DNA of 33,961 nucleotides from Candidatus Methylomirabilis tolerans (GTDB taxonomy: Bacteria; Methylomirabilota; Methylomirabilia; Methylomirabilales; Methylomirabilaceae): positions 1 to 33,961 of the forward strand of contig JAIOIU010000081.1 in NCBI GenBank assembly GCA_019912425.1, read 5' to 3'. Every line of letters starts with the position of its first letter. Position 1 is the first letter of the stretch. The notes below the pieces were generated by a model that saw only the letters and a list, made by a program, of their open reading frames with translations, made no database searches and was not told the origin of the DNA. The translations under genes were made by a program, and so were the position numbers. This document shows, piece after piece, positions 8,428-15,854 of the stretch.

Positions 8428-8450
8428 CAGACGTTCTCCGAATATTGCAT
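8427..8450 (-). CDS. Putative seven-residue leader peptide coupled to prs
   Basis: An ATG four bases after a perfect AGGAGG opens a frame of seven codons, and its TGA shares one base with the prs ATG (TGATG). The binding site is stronger than the one directly before prs, which suggests translational coupling. It is far too short for conservation to be judged from one sequence, so it may be chance. Confidence 0.25.
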   Translation of the reverse strand: MQYSENV

Positions 8451-8498
8451 AGTTCCTCCTACTCCTCTATGCCGCAACAGCGACCTACCGCTACCTGC

Positions 8499-8572
8499 TG
8501 GCTGGGGGGCGAGGACTCGAACCTCGATGTGCAGATCCAAAGTCTGCCGGATTACCCTTATCCGACCCCCCA
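8499..8572 (-). tRNA. tRNA-Gln (anticodon UUG)
   Basis: The minus strand folds into a full cloverleaf of 74 bases with encoded CCA. The acceptor stem is TGGGGGG paired with CCCCCCA; the D stem is GGAT/ATCC; the five-base anticodon stem is GCAGA/TCTGC around loop CTTTGGA with anticodon TTG; the T stem is CGAGG/CCTCG around TTCGAGT. The discriminator base is G. It lies 14 bases after the ispE stop and 48 bases before the prs leader ORF, probably excised from a shared transcript. Confidence 0.96.
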
Positions 8573-8574
8573 AT

Positions 8575-8598
8575 GGCTGTCAGCTTTCAGCGACCAGC
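8575..8598 (-). repeat. Short GCTGANN heptamer array at the ispE 3' end
   Basis: On the minus strand three successive seven-base units begin with GCTG (GCTGGTC, GCTGAAA, GCTGACA) and are followed by GCC. The first unit encodes the end of IspE and the TGA stop is part of the second. The unit matches the arrays at 29252-29293 and 31960-32001. Confidence 0.5.
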
Positions 8599-9468
8599 TA
8601 ACAGGAAGAGGGGGTTCTTGTCCAGCGTGCGGCAGGCAACGGCAGCAATTCCGCTCTCTACCAAACTCGACGCGACCTGCCTAGCCATTTCGGCCTCTCG
8701 CATAACGCCAAAGACGGTTGGCCCGCTGCCGCTGACCAAGACCGGTCCGGCGCCCAACAGCAACAACCGCTGTTTGAGGTTGGCGACCACCGGATAGGCC
8801 TCAAGAACCACACCTTCCAACCGGTTGAAACAGTGCGAAAGCGCCGCCTCCTCCTGACCGGATGCAATCAAACCATGCATTATAACCCCGGTTTTGTCGG
8901 TCGTCAATGGCAATCTCAGACGGCGGTAAACCGAGGCCGTGGGGATCTCAATCCCGGGATTGGCAATCACGAGCCATCGTGGCGTCAGCGCAGTCAGTTC
9001 TTCTACCCGTTCCCCTCGACCCCTTATAAAGGCGGCCTCCCGACAAAAGAAAAGAGGCACATCGGAACCCAGCACAGATCCCAGGCCTATCAGTTCCTCG
9101 CGAGGCCACCCGAGGTCGTACAACAGGTTCAGTCCCCATAGAGTCGCCGCCGCGTTGCTCGATCCTCCCCCCATCCCTCCAGCAACAGGAATTTGCTTCT
9201 CGATCCGAATACTCACCCCGCCGTGCACGCCACTGTGTCGCAGCAGCAAATCGGCCGCTCGGTAACACAGATTATCGGGCCCGAGCGGGACCCTTAGATC
9301 TCTGGTCGAGATTGTAATCCCGCTCGTGCGGCGTTCCAAGGTGATGGTGTCGGAGAGCTCGGTCAGGACTACGATCGAGCAGATCTCATGGTATCCATCG
9401 TCGCGCCGCCCAAGAACCTCTAGAAAGAGATTGACCTTGGAAGGAGAGGTCAGTGTGACCTGCTTCAT
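8587..9468 (-). CDS. ispE: 4-diphosphocytidyl-2-C-methyl-D-erythritol kinase
   Basis: This GHMP-family kinase has 293 residues. The N-terminal substrate-binding strand carries the catalytic Lys (SPSKVNLFL, Lys11), followed by the ATP loop PVAGGMGGGSSNAA (about 94-107) and the GSDVPLFF segment with the catalytic Asp near 139. It phosphorylates CDP-methylerythritol in the MEP pathway of isoprenoid synthesis. It begins four bases after the stop of the LolB-like gene with only a weak binding site, so it may depend on coupling. Its last codons are built from a heptamer repeat, so the C-terminal few residues may be lineage-specific. Confidence 0.96.
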   Translation of the reverse strand: MKQVTLTSPSKVNLFLEVLGRRDDGYHEICSIVVLTELSDTITLERRTSGITISTRDLRVPLGPDNLCYRAADLLLRHSGVHGGVSIRIEKQIPVAGGMGGGSSNAAATLWGLNLLYDLGWPREELIGLGSVLGSDVPLFFCREAAFIRGRGERVEELTALTPRWLVIANPGIEIPTASVYRRLRLPLTTDKTGVIMHGLIASGQEEAALSHCFNRLEGVVLEAYPVVANLKQRLLLLGAGPVLVSGSGPTVFGVMREAEMARQVASSLVESGIAAVACRTLDKNPLFLLAGR

Positions 9469-9472
9469 AATC

Positions 9473-10297
9473 TTAAGGAAACCTGAGCAATGGAGCCAAC
9501 CCTGCGTCCAGATTCACTACTCGCGCCCCTTGGGCCGGCTGCGGGATACGAAATAGCTCACGAGGCAGATCGGGATTCACATTGTAGGATCGGTATGACA
9601 CCTCAACCGTCAACTGCTTGAAGGGCTCCTCCAGAAAGAGCATACGCAACCCGTGGCCGGCAGGAGAGTATCGAAACCTCAAGCGAAGTGATGTGCCGTC
9701 GTATAACTCTCCCCTCAGCAGGCTCAGGTCGTCATCGGATAGCCAGAGACGCTGCGTAAAAGGCGACTCCTGCCCTCGCAGCAGGTAAGCATGATCGTCA
9801 TCCGGGCCATACAGTTCTGTCTTCTCCATCCGAACCGAGAGGGGCGGTAACCCAAGAAGGAGCCGCACCAGATGTGCCGGCGCCACGCGCAGTCCCGTAA
9901 TCGCAGCCACATTGTCAGGTGTCGCACTCCCCTCTATAAATATATTCTCCAGTAGCGCATGTGCGATCAGCCGGCGCCCGTCGCTCGCGACAACCAATGA
10001 CGTAAACCCACCCCAGCCGATACTCTCCAACCGGATGAGGTCTGGTCGTTCGATAGCAACTACCTCTTGGCGGTACTCTTGCGTCTCCCGACGCCGCACT
10101 GTAAGGTCAAGCACCGCTTGCAGGCTTGTTACCGCAGCCTCACGCTCCTGCAAGGACCGGAGAATCTCCTGTGTAACAGGCCACGAAGAACGTGGGGAGT
10201 CCTTTTCTTCTGGAATAAAATCAAGGCCATAGGCACACCCACTCAGCACCATTCCTGTTATAAGCCCCAAGAGACGAAGGGATTGGCGACCGGTCAT
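9473..10297 (-). CDS. Outer-membrane lipoprotein, LolB/DUF4292-like
   Basis: The 274-residue protein starts with a lipoprotein signal peptide and lipobox LSGC (Cys21). The mature part resembles the LolB/DUF4292 beta-barrel-like fold: a helical lead-in (about 40-60), then repeated beta-strands containing RPDLIRLE and a VASDGRRLIAH segment, features seen in lipoproteins that handle lipidated or hydrophobic cargo. True LolB inserts lipoproteins into the outer membrane, but homology here is judged by eye only. The ATG overlaps the stop of the TPR gene (ATGA), with GGGAGG upstream, so the two are co-translated and may act together. Its hydrophobic C-terminus is not a membrane helix. Confidence 0.6.
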   Translation of the reverse strand: MTGRQSLRLLGLITGMVLSGCAYGLDFIPEEKDSPRSSWPVTQEILRSLQEREAAVTSLQAVLDLTVRRRETQEYRQEVVAIERPDLIRLESIGWGGFTSLVVASDGRRLIAHALLENIFIEGSATPDNVAAITGLRVAPAHLVRLLLGLPPLSVRMEKTELYGPDDDHAYLLRGQESPFTQRLWLSDDDLSLLRGELYDGTSLRLRFRYSPAGHGLRMLFLEEPFKQLTVEVSYRSYNVNPDLPRELFRIPQPAQGARVVNLDAGLAPLLRFP

Positions 10298-12072
10298 CCA
10301 CCCTCCCGAGAGAGCATGTCTCGGGCCTTTCTAAGTTTGTGCTGAATTGCCTCGTTGGTGCTGTCAATAGCAAGAGATCGTTCCCACTCCCTGATCGCCT
10401 CATGGACCATCTGCTTCCTGAAGTAGACGTCCCCGAGGTGTTCAAAGATAGTAGAATCCCCCTTCTTGGAGAGTTCGACGGCCCGCTTCAGCTCCGCCAG
10501 GGCTTCGTCCACCATTCCCTTCTTATAGTAGGCCCAGCCCAGACTATCGACAAAAGCCCCATTATCAGGCTGAAGCTCTAACGCCTTCTTGACGAGGGCA
10601 ATCGACTCATCAAGTTTGATCCCCTCATCGGCGAACATGTAGCCAAGATAGTTGTACGCATCGGCATTCTTCGGATCGACGATCAAGAGCTTGCGGAAGA
10701 TCGTTTCAGCCTTATCAATTTGACGACTCCGTTCAAAGGCCGAACCGAGCTGATAGAGGTAAGCGGCATTACTCGGTTCCAGGCCAAGCGCGCGCTCAAG
10801 TTCTGTGATGGCCCGAGCATAGCTTTTTTGCTGGACATAGATCAGACCGAGCAGGTACGGAATGTCACTCTCGTTCGGTCTGAGGGCTCCCGCCGTAGAG
10901 AGCAGATCGCCGGCCTCGGCGTACCGTTCCTTCTGACTGAGGATATACCCGCGATGGAACAACGCATCGGGATAGCGCGGGCTGTCCTTGGGAATTTGCG
11001 TCAATTCGTCGAGAGCCTCATCGAGGCCCTTATCATCCTCAAGGGCCAGCCCCAGATAGTACCGGACATCATGGTTATTCGGTTCCTGCTGGAGGATGTC
11101 CCGAAAGGCTCTAACAGCCTCAGCATATGCTTTCTTTTCATAATAAATAAATCCGACCCGCAGCTTGAATACGCGGTTATTCGGCTCCTGATCGAGCAGT
11201 CGTCGATACTCGGCAAGGGCGGCGTCCAGGTCCTTCTGCTTCAGGAAAAGCTGAGCTAAACGCTCTCGAAGCTCGACATGCCTGGGATCGTTATCGAGCG
11301 CACGCTGGTAAATCTCTCTGGCCTCGTCTAATCTCCCCTGCGCTTCAAGACTCATCCCGAGCGCCGCTAACGCGGGATCGAACTCTGCGTTACGCTCCAG
11401 AAGCTCCTGGAAGACCTGACCGGCCTGCTCCGGCTGTCCCTCTTCCAAATAGAGACGACCCAGGTTATAGCGGGCAACCAGCGAACCCGGATCAACGTCC
11501 AACGCTCTTCGATATACCGTAATCGCCTCCTGCGTTCGCTTGGCCTCCGTATGGATAGCGGCGAGTTGCAAGTACGTCTCGGTCCGGTCGGGGTTCAGGT
11601 CAATCGCCTGACCGAGATGATGTTCCGCGGCCGAAAGGTTATGCAGGCTCTGATAGACGGCAGCTAGGAGCAGGTGGGCTTGAAGGTTCTTTGAATCAAG
11701 GATAAGTGCATGCTCTCCTGTATTGATCGCACCTCGAAAGTCGCCCCGCTTCATGTGCAGATAGGCCAGATGATTGTGCATGATGACAGAGCGGGGGTCG
11801 ACGCGCAGCGCCCCTTTCTGCCATGCAATTGCTGCCTGATAGTCCCCTGTTTGCTCTGCCAGCAGGCTCCTCATGAATTGGTAGTAGGCCTCAGCCCGTC
11901 CTTCCCGCCCGGTCCATTCGGCCGCAGAAGCGACGGCAGCCGGTGGCACTTGAGGCCTGATCGCAGGCTCGGGCGCAGCCGTCTGCGCGGCCGCATACCC
12001 TTGCCCGAACACGGCCAGCCCCAACAATCCACAGAGACATTGTCGGGCTCGCTCTAACTTGGCTCTACCCAT
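10294..12072 (-). CDS. Secreted tetratricopeptide-repeat protein
   Basis: This 592-residue protein has an N-terminal signal peptide (about 1-30, cleavage near AAAQ) and then about 14 tandem TPR units from about residue 60 to the end. They are recognisable by recurring A-x-x-x-Y/L-x-x-A-L-x-x-x-P spacing, with 34-residue steps such as LNPDRTETYLQLA, VDPGSLVARYNLG and LEPSNAAYLYQLG. TPR arrays mediate protein-protein contacts; nothing indicates an enzyme. It is upstream of, and overlaps, a LolB-like lipoprotein gene, so a periplasmic or outer-membrane assembly role is a reasonable inference. GAGG lies six bases before the ATG. Confidence 0.8.
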   Translation of the reverse strand: MGRAKLERARQCLCGLLGLAVFGQGYAAAQTAAPEPAIRPQVPPAAVASAAEWTGREGRAEAYYQFMRSLLAEQTGDYQAAIAWQKGALRVDPRSVIMHNHLAYLHMKRGDFRGAINTGEHALILDSKNLQAHLLLAAVYQSLHNLSAAEHHLGQAIDLNPDRTETYLQLAAIHTEAKRTQEAITVYRRALDVDPGSLVARYNLGRLYLEEGQPEQAGQVFQELLERNAEFDPALAALGMSLEAQGRLDEAREIYQRALDNDPRHVELRERLAQLFLKQKDLDAALAEYRRLLDQEPNNRVFKLRVGFIYYEKKAYAEAVRAFRDILQQEPNNHDVRYYLGLALEDDKGLDEALDELTQIPKDSPRYPDALFHRGYILSQKERYAEAGDLLSTAGALRPNESDIPYLLGLIYVQQKSYARAITELERALGLEPSNAAYLYQLGSAFERSRQIDKAETIFRKLLIVDPKNADAYNYLGYMFADEGIKLDESIALVKKALELQPDNGAFVDSLGWAYYKKGMVDEALAELKRAVELSKKGDSTIFEHLGDVYFRKQMVHEAIREWERSLAIDSTNEAIQHKLRKARDMLSREGG

Positions 12073-12103
12073 CCAAATCCTCGCACACTCTTACAGTGGT
12101 CGA

Positions 12104-12772
12104 TCACTCCGACCGCCCTATCGTGTCCGATCTGAGCCTAGCAGGTCCAGGGGTCGGAGTCAACGCCGAACACCGCGAGTGAGGTCCTGTTTGCGCGTAG
12201 TCACCGATGACGGCCAACAACGCTTCCCGGCCTTCCTCGGACTTCGCGGAAAACGGGATGATCGCATGAGGGTCACTCAGGTCCAGGGCATGGGCGACAT
12301 CGCGAATCTGCGCGTGACGGGCCGTCCGCCGAAGTTTATCGATCTTGGTGAGAACGGGAACCCAATCGAGAGAGAGATTCTCCAGTAACTGTTTCATCTG
12401 CAGGTCCTTCTCCGTGACCCCCTGTCGTGCATCAAGGAGCACGATAACAGCTCGAAGGTCGCGTCCCGCAGCAAGATACCCCTCGATCAGCGGCCCCCAC
12501 GTCCGCCGAATCGACTCAGGCACCTTGGCATAGCCGTAGCCTGGAAGATCTACCAGATGGAAATCCTGGTTCACCAGAAAAAAATTGAGAAGCTGTGTTC
12601 GGCCCGGTATACCGCTGACGCGAGCAAGCCCCCTGCGGCGCAACAGGCTATTGATCAACGAGGACTTGCCGACATTGGAGCGGCCCACAACGGCGATCTC
12701 CGGTCGCTGCTCGCGCGGGAGCTGTGTGAGCGACGAAACACTCGTCACGAACTCAGCAGAGAGAATTTTCAT
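12104..12772 (-). CDS. engB: Ribosome biogenesis GTPase YsxC/EngB
   Basis: The product has 222 residues from the ATG at 12772. G1 is GRSNVGKSS (30-38), the G2 region is SGIPGRTQLLNFF, G3 is DLPGYGYAK, G4 is TKIDKL and G5 is FSAKS. The family assists assembly of the large ribosomal subunit. The frame is open to 12853, but the upstream extension is not family-like and this Met begins the usual short strand before the GTPase core. No binding site precedes it; an extended -10 box lies six bases upstream, suggesting a leaderless message. The last about 20 residues are low in conservation and proline-rich. Confidence 0.93.
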   Translation of the reverse strand: MKILSAEFVTSVSSLTQLPREQRPEIAVVGRSNVGKSSLINSLLRRRGLARVSGIPGRTQLLNFFLVNQDFHLVDLPGYGYAKVPESIRRTWGPLIEGYLAAGRDLRAVIVLLDARQGVTEKDLQMKQLLENLSLDWVPVLTKIDKLRRTARHAQIRDVAHALDLSDPHAIIPFSAKSEEGREALLAVIGDYAQTGPHSRCSALTPTPGPARLRSDTIGRSE

Positions 12773-12778
12773 GGCATT

Positions 12779-12787
12779 AGTATAGCA
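12779..12787 (-). promoter_or_regulatory. Extended -10 promoter element for engB
   Basis: TGCTATACT on the minus strand matches the extended -10 pattern TGnTATAAT with one mismatch. It ends six bases before the engB ATG. No good -35 is present. Transcription would begin at or next to the start codon. Confidence 0.45.
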
Positions 12788-12848
12788 TAACTTGCTCAGC
12801 GCTGTGAGGATGCGCCTTTCTCCTTGACCTGCCTGTACCGGCGTGATA

Positions 12849-12888
12849 GTCATCGAGCGAGATTGCTTCGGCTGTGCCCCGCAATGAC
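12849..12888. repeat. Degenerate dispersed repeat (GTCATTGCG...GAAGCAATCTC type)
   Basis: Between GTCAT (12849) and ATGAC (12888) the sequence reads, on the minus strand, GTCATTGCG, then a GC-rich centre, then GAAGCAATCTCG. This matches from memory a palindromic intergenic element widespread in environmental bacterial genomes. It lies immediately upstream of leuB, where an upstream extension of the leuB reading frame would read through it. Confidence 0.45.
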
Positions 12889-12912
12889 ACTCTAAAGAAC
12901 AGTGGAGGGATG

Positions 12913-13995
12913 ATGGCCAAGATCGCGGTGTTGCCGGGAGATGGGGTTGGGCCGGAGGTGGTCCGGGAGGCGGTCAAGGTCCTCACAACCGCTGGAGCCC
13001 GTTTCGGTATTGCCCTGGAGTTTGAGGAGGGGATCGTCGGTGGGGCCGCTATCGACCGGGCAGGAACGCCGCTTCCGCCGGAGACCTTGAGCCTCTGTCG
13101 TGCCTCCGATGCGATCCTGTTCGGCGCGGTCGGCGGCCCCATGTGGGACGGCCTGCCGGTGAATCGCCGGCCGGAGCGGGGTGTGCTCCTCCTCCGCAAG
13201 GAGCTAGGGCTGTATGCGAACCTCCGGCCGATAAGGCTGTTCGCCTCCCTCGTTGATGCCTCGCCGTTGAAACGCGAAATCATCGAGGGAGTCGATTTGA
13301 TGATGCTGCGCGAGTTAACCGGCGGCCTCTACTTCGGCGAGCCGAAGGGGATCATTCCCGCCCCCGACGGCAAAGGGGAACAAGGCGTCGATACCCTCAT
13401 CTACACCACCCATGAGATCGAGCGGATCGCCAGGGTCGGATTCCAGATCGCCACGCAGCGTCGGAAGCGACTCACCTCCGTCGATAAAGTCAATGTGCTG
13501 GCCAGCTCCGAGCTCTGGCGGCGCGTCGTCACCGAGACGGCCACGGAGTTTCCGGACATCGAACTGGACCACATGCTGGTAGATAACTGCTCGATGCAAC
13601 TCATCCGCGATCCTCGACGCTTCGACGTCGTGCTGACCGAGAACACCTTCGGCGACATCCTGAGCGACGAGGCCGCCATGCTTGCCGGCTCCATCGGGAT
13701 GCTGCCCTCGGCAAGTTTGGGAGACGGGCCCGGCCTGTACGAGCCGATCCATGGCTCCGCCCCAGACATCGCCGGGCAGGACACCGTCAACCCCCTCGCC
13801 ACCATCCTGTCCGCCGCAATGCTTCTCCGCCATTCGCTGCACCAGGAAGCGGCGGCGGCCGCGATCGAGGCTGCAGTCAGCCGGGTGCTCGAAGCAGGGT
13901 ACCGAACGCCCGATATTCGACAACCCGGCCGCACGGTGCTCGTCGGTACAGCACAAATGGGTGACCTTGTGATCGAGAGTATTAGAAAAGGCTAG
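12913..13995 (+). CDS. leuB: 3-isopropylmalate dehydrogenase
   Basis: The 360-residue product is a standard LeuB. The N-terminal strand is KIAVLPGDGVGPEVV, the substrate-binding LLLRKELGLYANLRP has the family Arg residues, then come the YFGEPKG motif, the metal-binding NTFGDILSDEAAM segment and the NAD-binding EPIHGSAPDIAGQDTVNPLATI loop. It oxidises 3-isopropylmalate in leucine synthesis. GGAGG lies four bases before the ATG at 12913; an ATG directly before it and an open frame to 12874 are less likely, because the latter reads through a dispersed repeat. It is the only plus-strand gene in the first 25 kb and has no leu neighbours here. Confidence 0.97.
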   Translation: MAKIAVLPGDGVGPEVVREAVKVLTTAGARFGIALEFEEGIVGGAAIDRAGTPLPPETLSLCRASDAILFGAVGGPMWDGLPVNRRPERGVLLLRKELGLYANLRPIRLFASLVDASPLKREIIEGVDLMMLRELTGGLYFGEPKGIIPAPDGKGEQGVDTLIYTTHEIERIARVGFQIATQRRKRLTSVDKVNVLASSELWRRVVTETATEFPDIELDHMLVDNCSMQLIRDPRRFDVVLTENTFGDILSDEAAMLAGSIGMLPSASLGDGPGLYEPIHGSAPDIAGQDTVNPLATILSAAMLLRHSLHQEAAAAAIEAAVSRVLEAGYRTPDIRQPGRTVLVGTAQMGDLVIESIRKG

Positions 13996-14080
13996 GCGCA
14001 CCAGGAATGGATGTTGGTCCGATTACCGTATAAGAAGGAGGTGCGAAGGTGCGACAGAACAGGCGCTGCGTCGCTATCCG

Positions 14081-14548
14081 TCAAAACGATGACGATCGGA
14101 TACGACGTCGAATCAGATACCAGACGATAAAAACATTAACTGCGAGCGCAACCCCGTAAGTAAAGCGAAGCGACCAGACAACTTTGTACAGCTCAACGGG
14201 AATGAAGAGCCCCGTCGCGCCGATCGTCAGCCAGTCGGCCCATATCCGTCCCAGGTGAAGTCCCCAGGCCATGGTCAGCAGAAGGGCTGAATACAGAACA
14301 GTCACCAACCCTATCGTCACGATCTGTTTCGGAGAGATTCCGGTAAGCCATCCAAGTAGCTGCGCGAGATAATGGTTCTCCGGATCGATACCCAGCGAAT
14401 CGGCCGCTCCCTCTGCCAAGTCGGAGATATCTTTATCGATCAGGGCAAAGACACCCAGACCGAACAGTAGAAAGAGGACCCCACCCAGGGCCTTGAGGGC
14501 AATGATAAACCGCAGGCCCCTATCTTTTGAGACGATCGGATCCCGCAT
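14081..14548 (-). CDS. DUF2127-like small membrane protein
   Basis: The 155-residue product begins with a charged segment followed by RGLRFIIALKALGGVLFLLFG, typical of DUF2127 proteins. It has about four membrane segments (roughly residues 15-37, 72-95, 100-120 and 125-148) and a basic C-terminus. Function is unknown. The ATG at 14548 has GGGAGGG seven bases upstream and lies four bases after the glcF stop, so it is probably co-transcribed with glcDEF; an open frame to 14632 overlaps glcF and is rejected. No link to glycolate is evident. Confidence 0.7.
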   Translation of the reverse strand: MRDPIVSKDRGLRFIIALKALGGVLFLLFGLGVFALIDKDISDLAEGAADSLGIDPENHYLAQLLGWLTGISPKQIVTIGLVTVLYSALLLTMAWGLHLGRIWADWLTIGATGLFIPVELYKVVWSLRFTYGVALAVNVFIVWYLIRRRIRSSSF

Positions 14549-14552
14549 GGCG

Positions 14553-15854
14553 CTACCCTCCCGGCCTCGTGGCGTAAACGCGGACAAGCAGTTCCGCCAA
14601 GTGCCGCACCTCGACGTCGAGTTGCTTCTCACGGATGCCTGCCTGCAGGTAGAGCTGGCACCCTGGGTTCGCTGTCACAATAACCCTGGCGCCACTTGCT
14701 GTCGCATGGTCGATCTTTTCCTGCCGCAAGCGGCGCGACAGCTCCGGGTGCAAGAGATTATAGATGCCTGCGCTGCCGCAGCAGCGTTCCGCGTCAGGCA
14801 TCTCTTTGAACTCCAGGCCCGGGATCGCCTTCAGAAGCTGTCGGGGCGCGCTTCTTATCCGCTGTCCATGCGCGAGGTGGCACGGATCCTGATAGGTCAC
14901 CGTCTCCTTCAGTGCGGCAGACTGTGGAGGAGCAGTGAGAGGGGCAAGAAATTCCGTCAAATCGTTGACCTGGGCATGGAATCGATGCGCACATCCCTCC
15001 TCGGCCGTGCCACGCAGCAGTTCCTGGTAGGTCTTCAAGGCCGCCCCGCACCCTGCGGCATTCACGATGATCGCATCGTATCCGGTACTATCAAAGGCCG
15101 CAAGATTTTTCCTTGCCAGCGCCTGCGCGTCTGCCCGCAGCCCGTTGTGAAGATGGAGTGCGCCGCAGCAGGTCTGACCTTCCGGCACCACCACCTCGTA
15201 ACCGTAAGCCCTCAGGACAGCCACAGTGGCCTGCTGGACATTCGGCAGGAGCACGGGGGCAACGCATCCCCAGAACAGAGCAACCCTACCGCGCCGCGCG
15301 CCCACAGAGGCAGTAGCAGCCACATCGCCCGGGCCGAACGGCGGCGCCGAAAGGTCCGGCAGGAGTTGCAACGCCTCTCGCAGCCGCCCGGAGACGACAC
15401 GTTTGGCGAGCGCAAACAGTCCGAGGCGCTCCATCCGACGCAGCAGCACCCCCAGGAGTCTCAGACGAGCCTGATGCGGCAAGAGATGCCGAAAGGCCAG
15501 ATTACGCACGAACCTGGTCATAAGAGGCAGCCTCCGGTTCTGCTCGATGACCGCCTTGGCCGCATCGACCAACGATCCGAACGGGACTCCGGTCGGACAG
15601 ACCGTTTCACAGGCGCGGCAACCCAGGCATTGAGACATGTGCCTGGCGAAGAGGCCATCGGGCTCAAGTCGTCCTTCCTGTACCAATGTCATCAGGTAGA
15701 TCCGACCGCGCGGCGAGTCCATTTCGACCCCAAGCTCGCGATACGTCGGGCAGCTTGCAAGACACATCCCGCACTGGACGCAGGCATTAAGTTTATCGCG
15801 GTCCAGTAGCCGGATTCCCGCCATCGGCCCTTTCTCTGTGACGGTTGCGCTCAC
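14553..15854 (-). CDS. glcF: Glycolate oxidase iron-sulfur subunit
   Basis: The protein has 433 residues from GTG. Two [4Fe-4S] motifs come first: CVQCGMCLASCP (Cys25, 28, 31, 35) and CLGCRACETVCP (Cys76, 79, 82, 86). Two CCG domains with CCGALH and CCGSAG follow. It passes electrons from the flavin subunits GlcD/GlcE toward the respiratory chain. The GTG at 15854 overlaps the glcE stop (GTGA); an ATG at 15824, with AAAGG upstream, is an alternative start. The order glcD-glcE-glcF matches the E. coli operon, and the three-subunit set is complete. Confidence 0.93.
   Translation of the reverse strand: MSATVTEKGPMAGIRLLDRDKLNACVQCGMCLASCPTYRELGVEMDSPRGRIYLMTLVQEGRLEPDGLFARHMSQCLGCRACETVCPTGVPFGSLVDAAKAVIEQNRRLPLMTRFVRNLAFRHLLPHQARLRLLGVLLRRMERLGLFALAKRVVSGRLREALQLLPDLSAPPFGPGDVAATASVGARRGRVALFWGCVAPVLLPNVQQATVAVLRAYGYEVVVPEGQTCCGALHLHNGLRADAQALARKNLAAFDSTGYDAIIVNAAGCGAALKTYQELLRGTAEEGCAHRFHAQVNDLTEFLAPLTAPPQSAALKETVTYQDPCHLAHGQRIRSAPRQLLKAIPGLEFKEMPDAERCCGSAGIYNLLHPELSRRLRQEKIDHATASGARVIVTANPGCQLYLQAGIREKQLDVEVRHLAELLVRVYATRPGG

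Noticed and set aside
13315-14001. 228-codon minus-strand frame opposite leuB
   Set aside because: A shadow of the GC-rich leuB coding frame; no start site or domain.
14049-14159. 36-codon plus-strand ORF with an AAGGAGG seven bases before its GTG, after leuB
   Set aside because: The binding site is excellent, but the product is Arg-rich, lacks motifs and mostly overlaps the 3' end of the DUF2127 gene on the other strand; probably chance.
14493-15809. 438-codon plus-strand frame opposite glcF
   Set aside because: Antisense to the cysteine-motif-bearing glcF; composition is that of a reverse-frame shadow.
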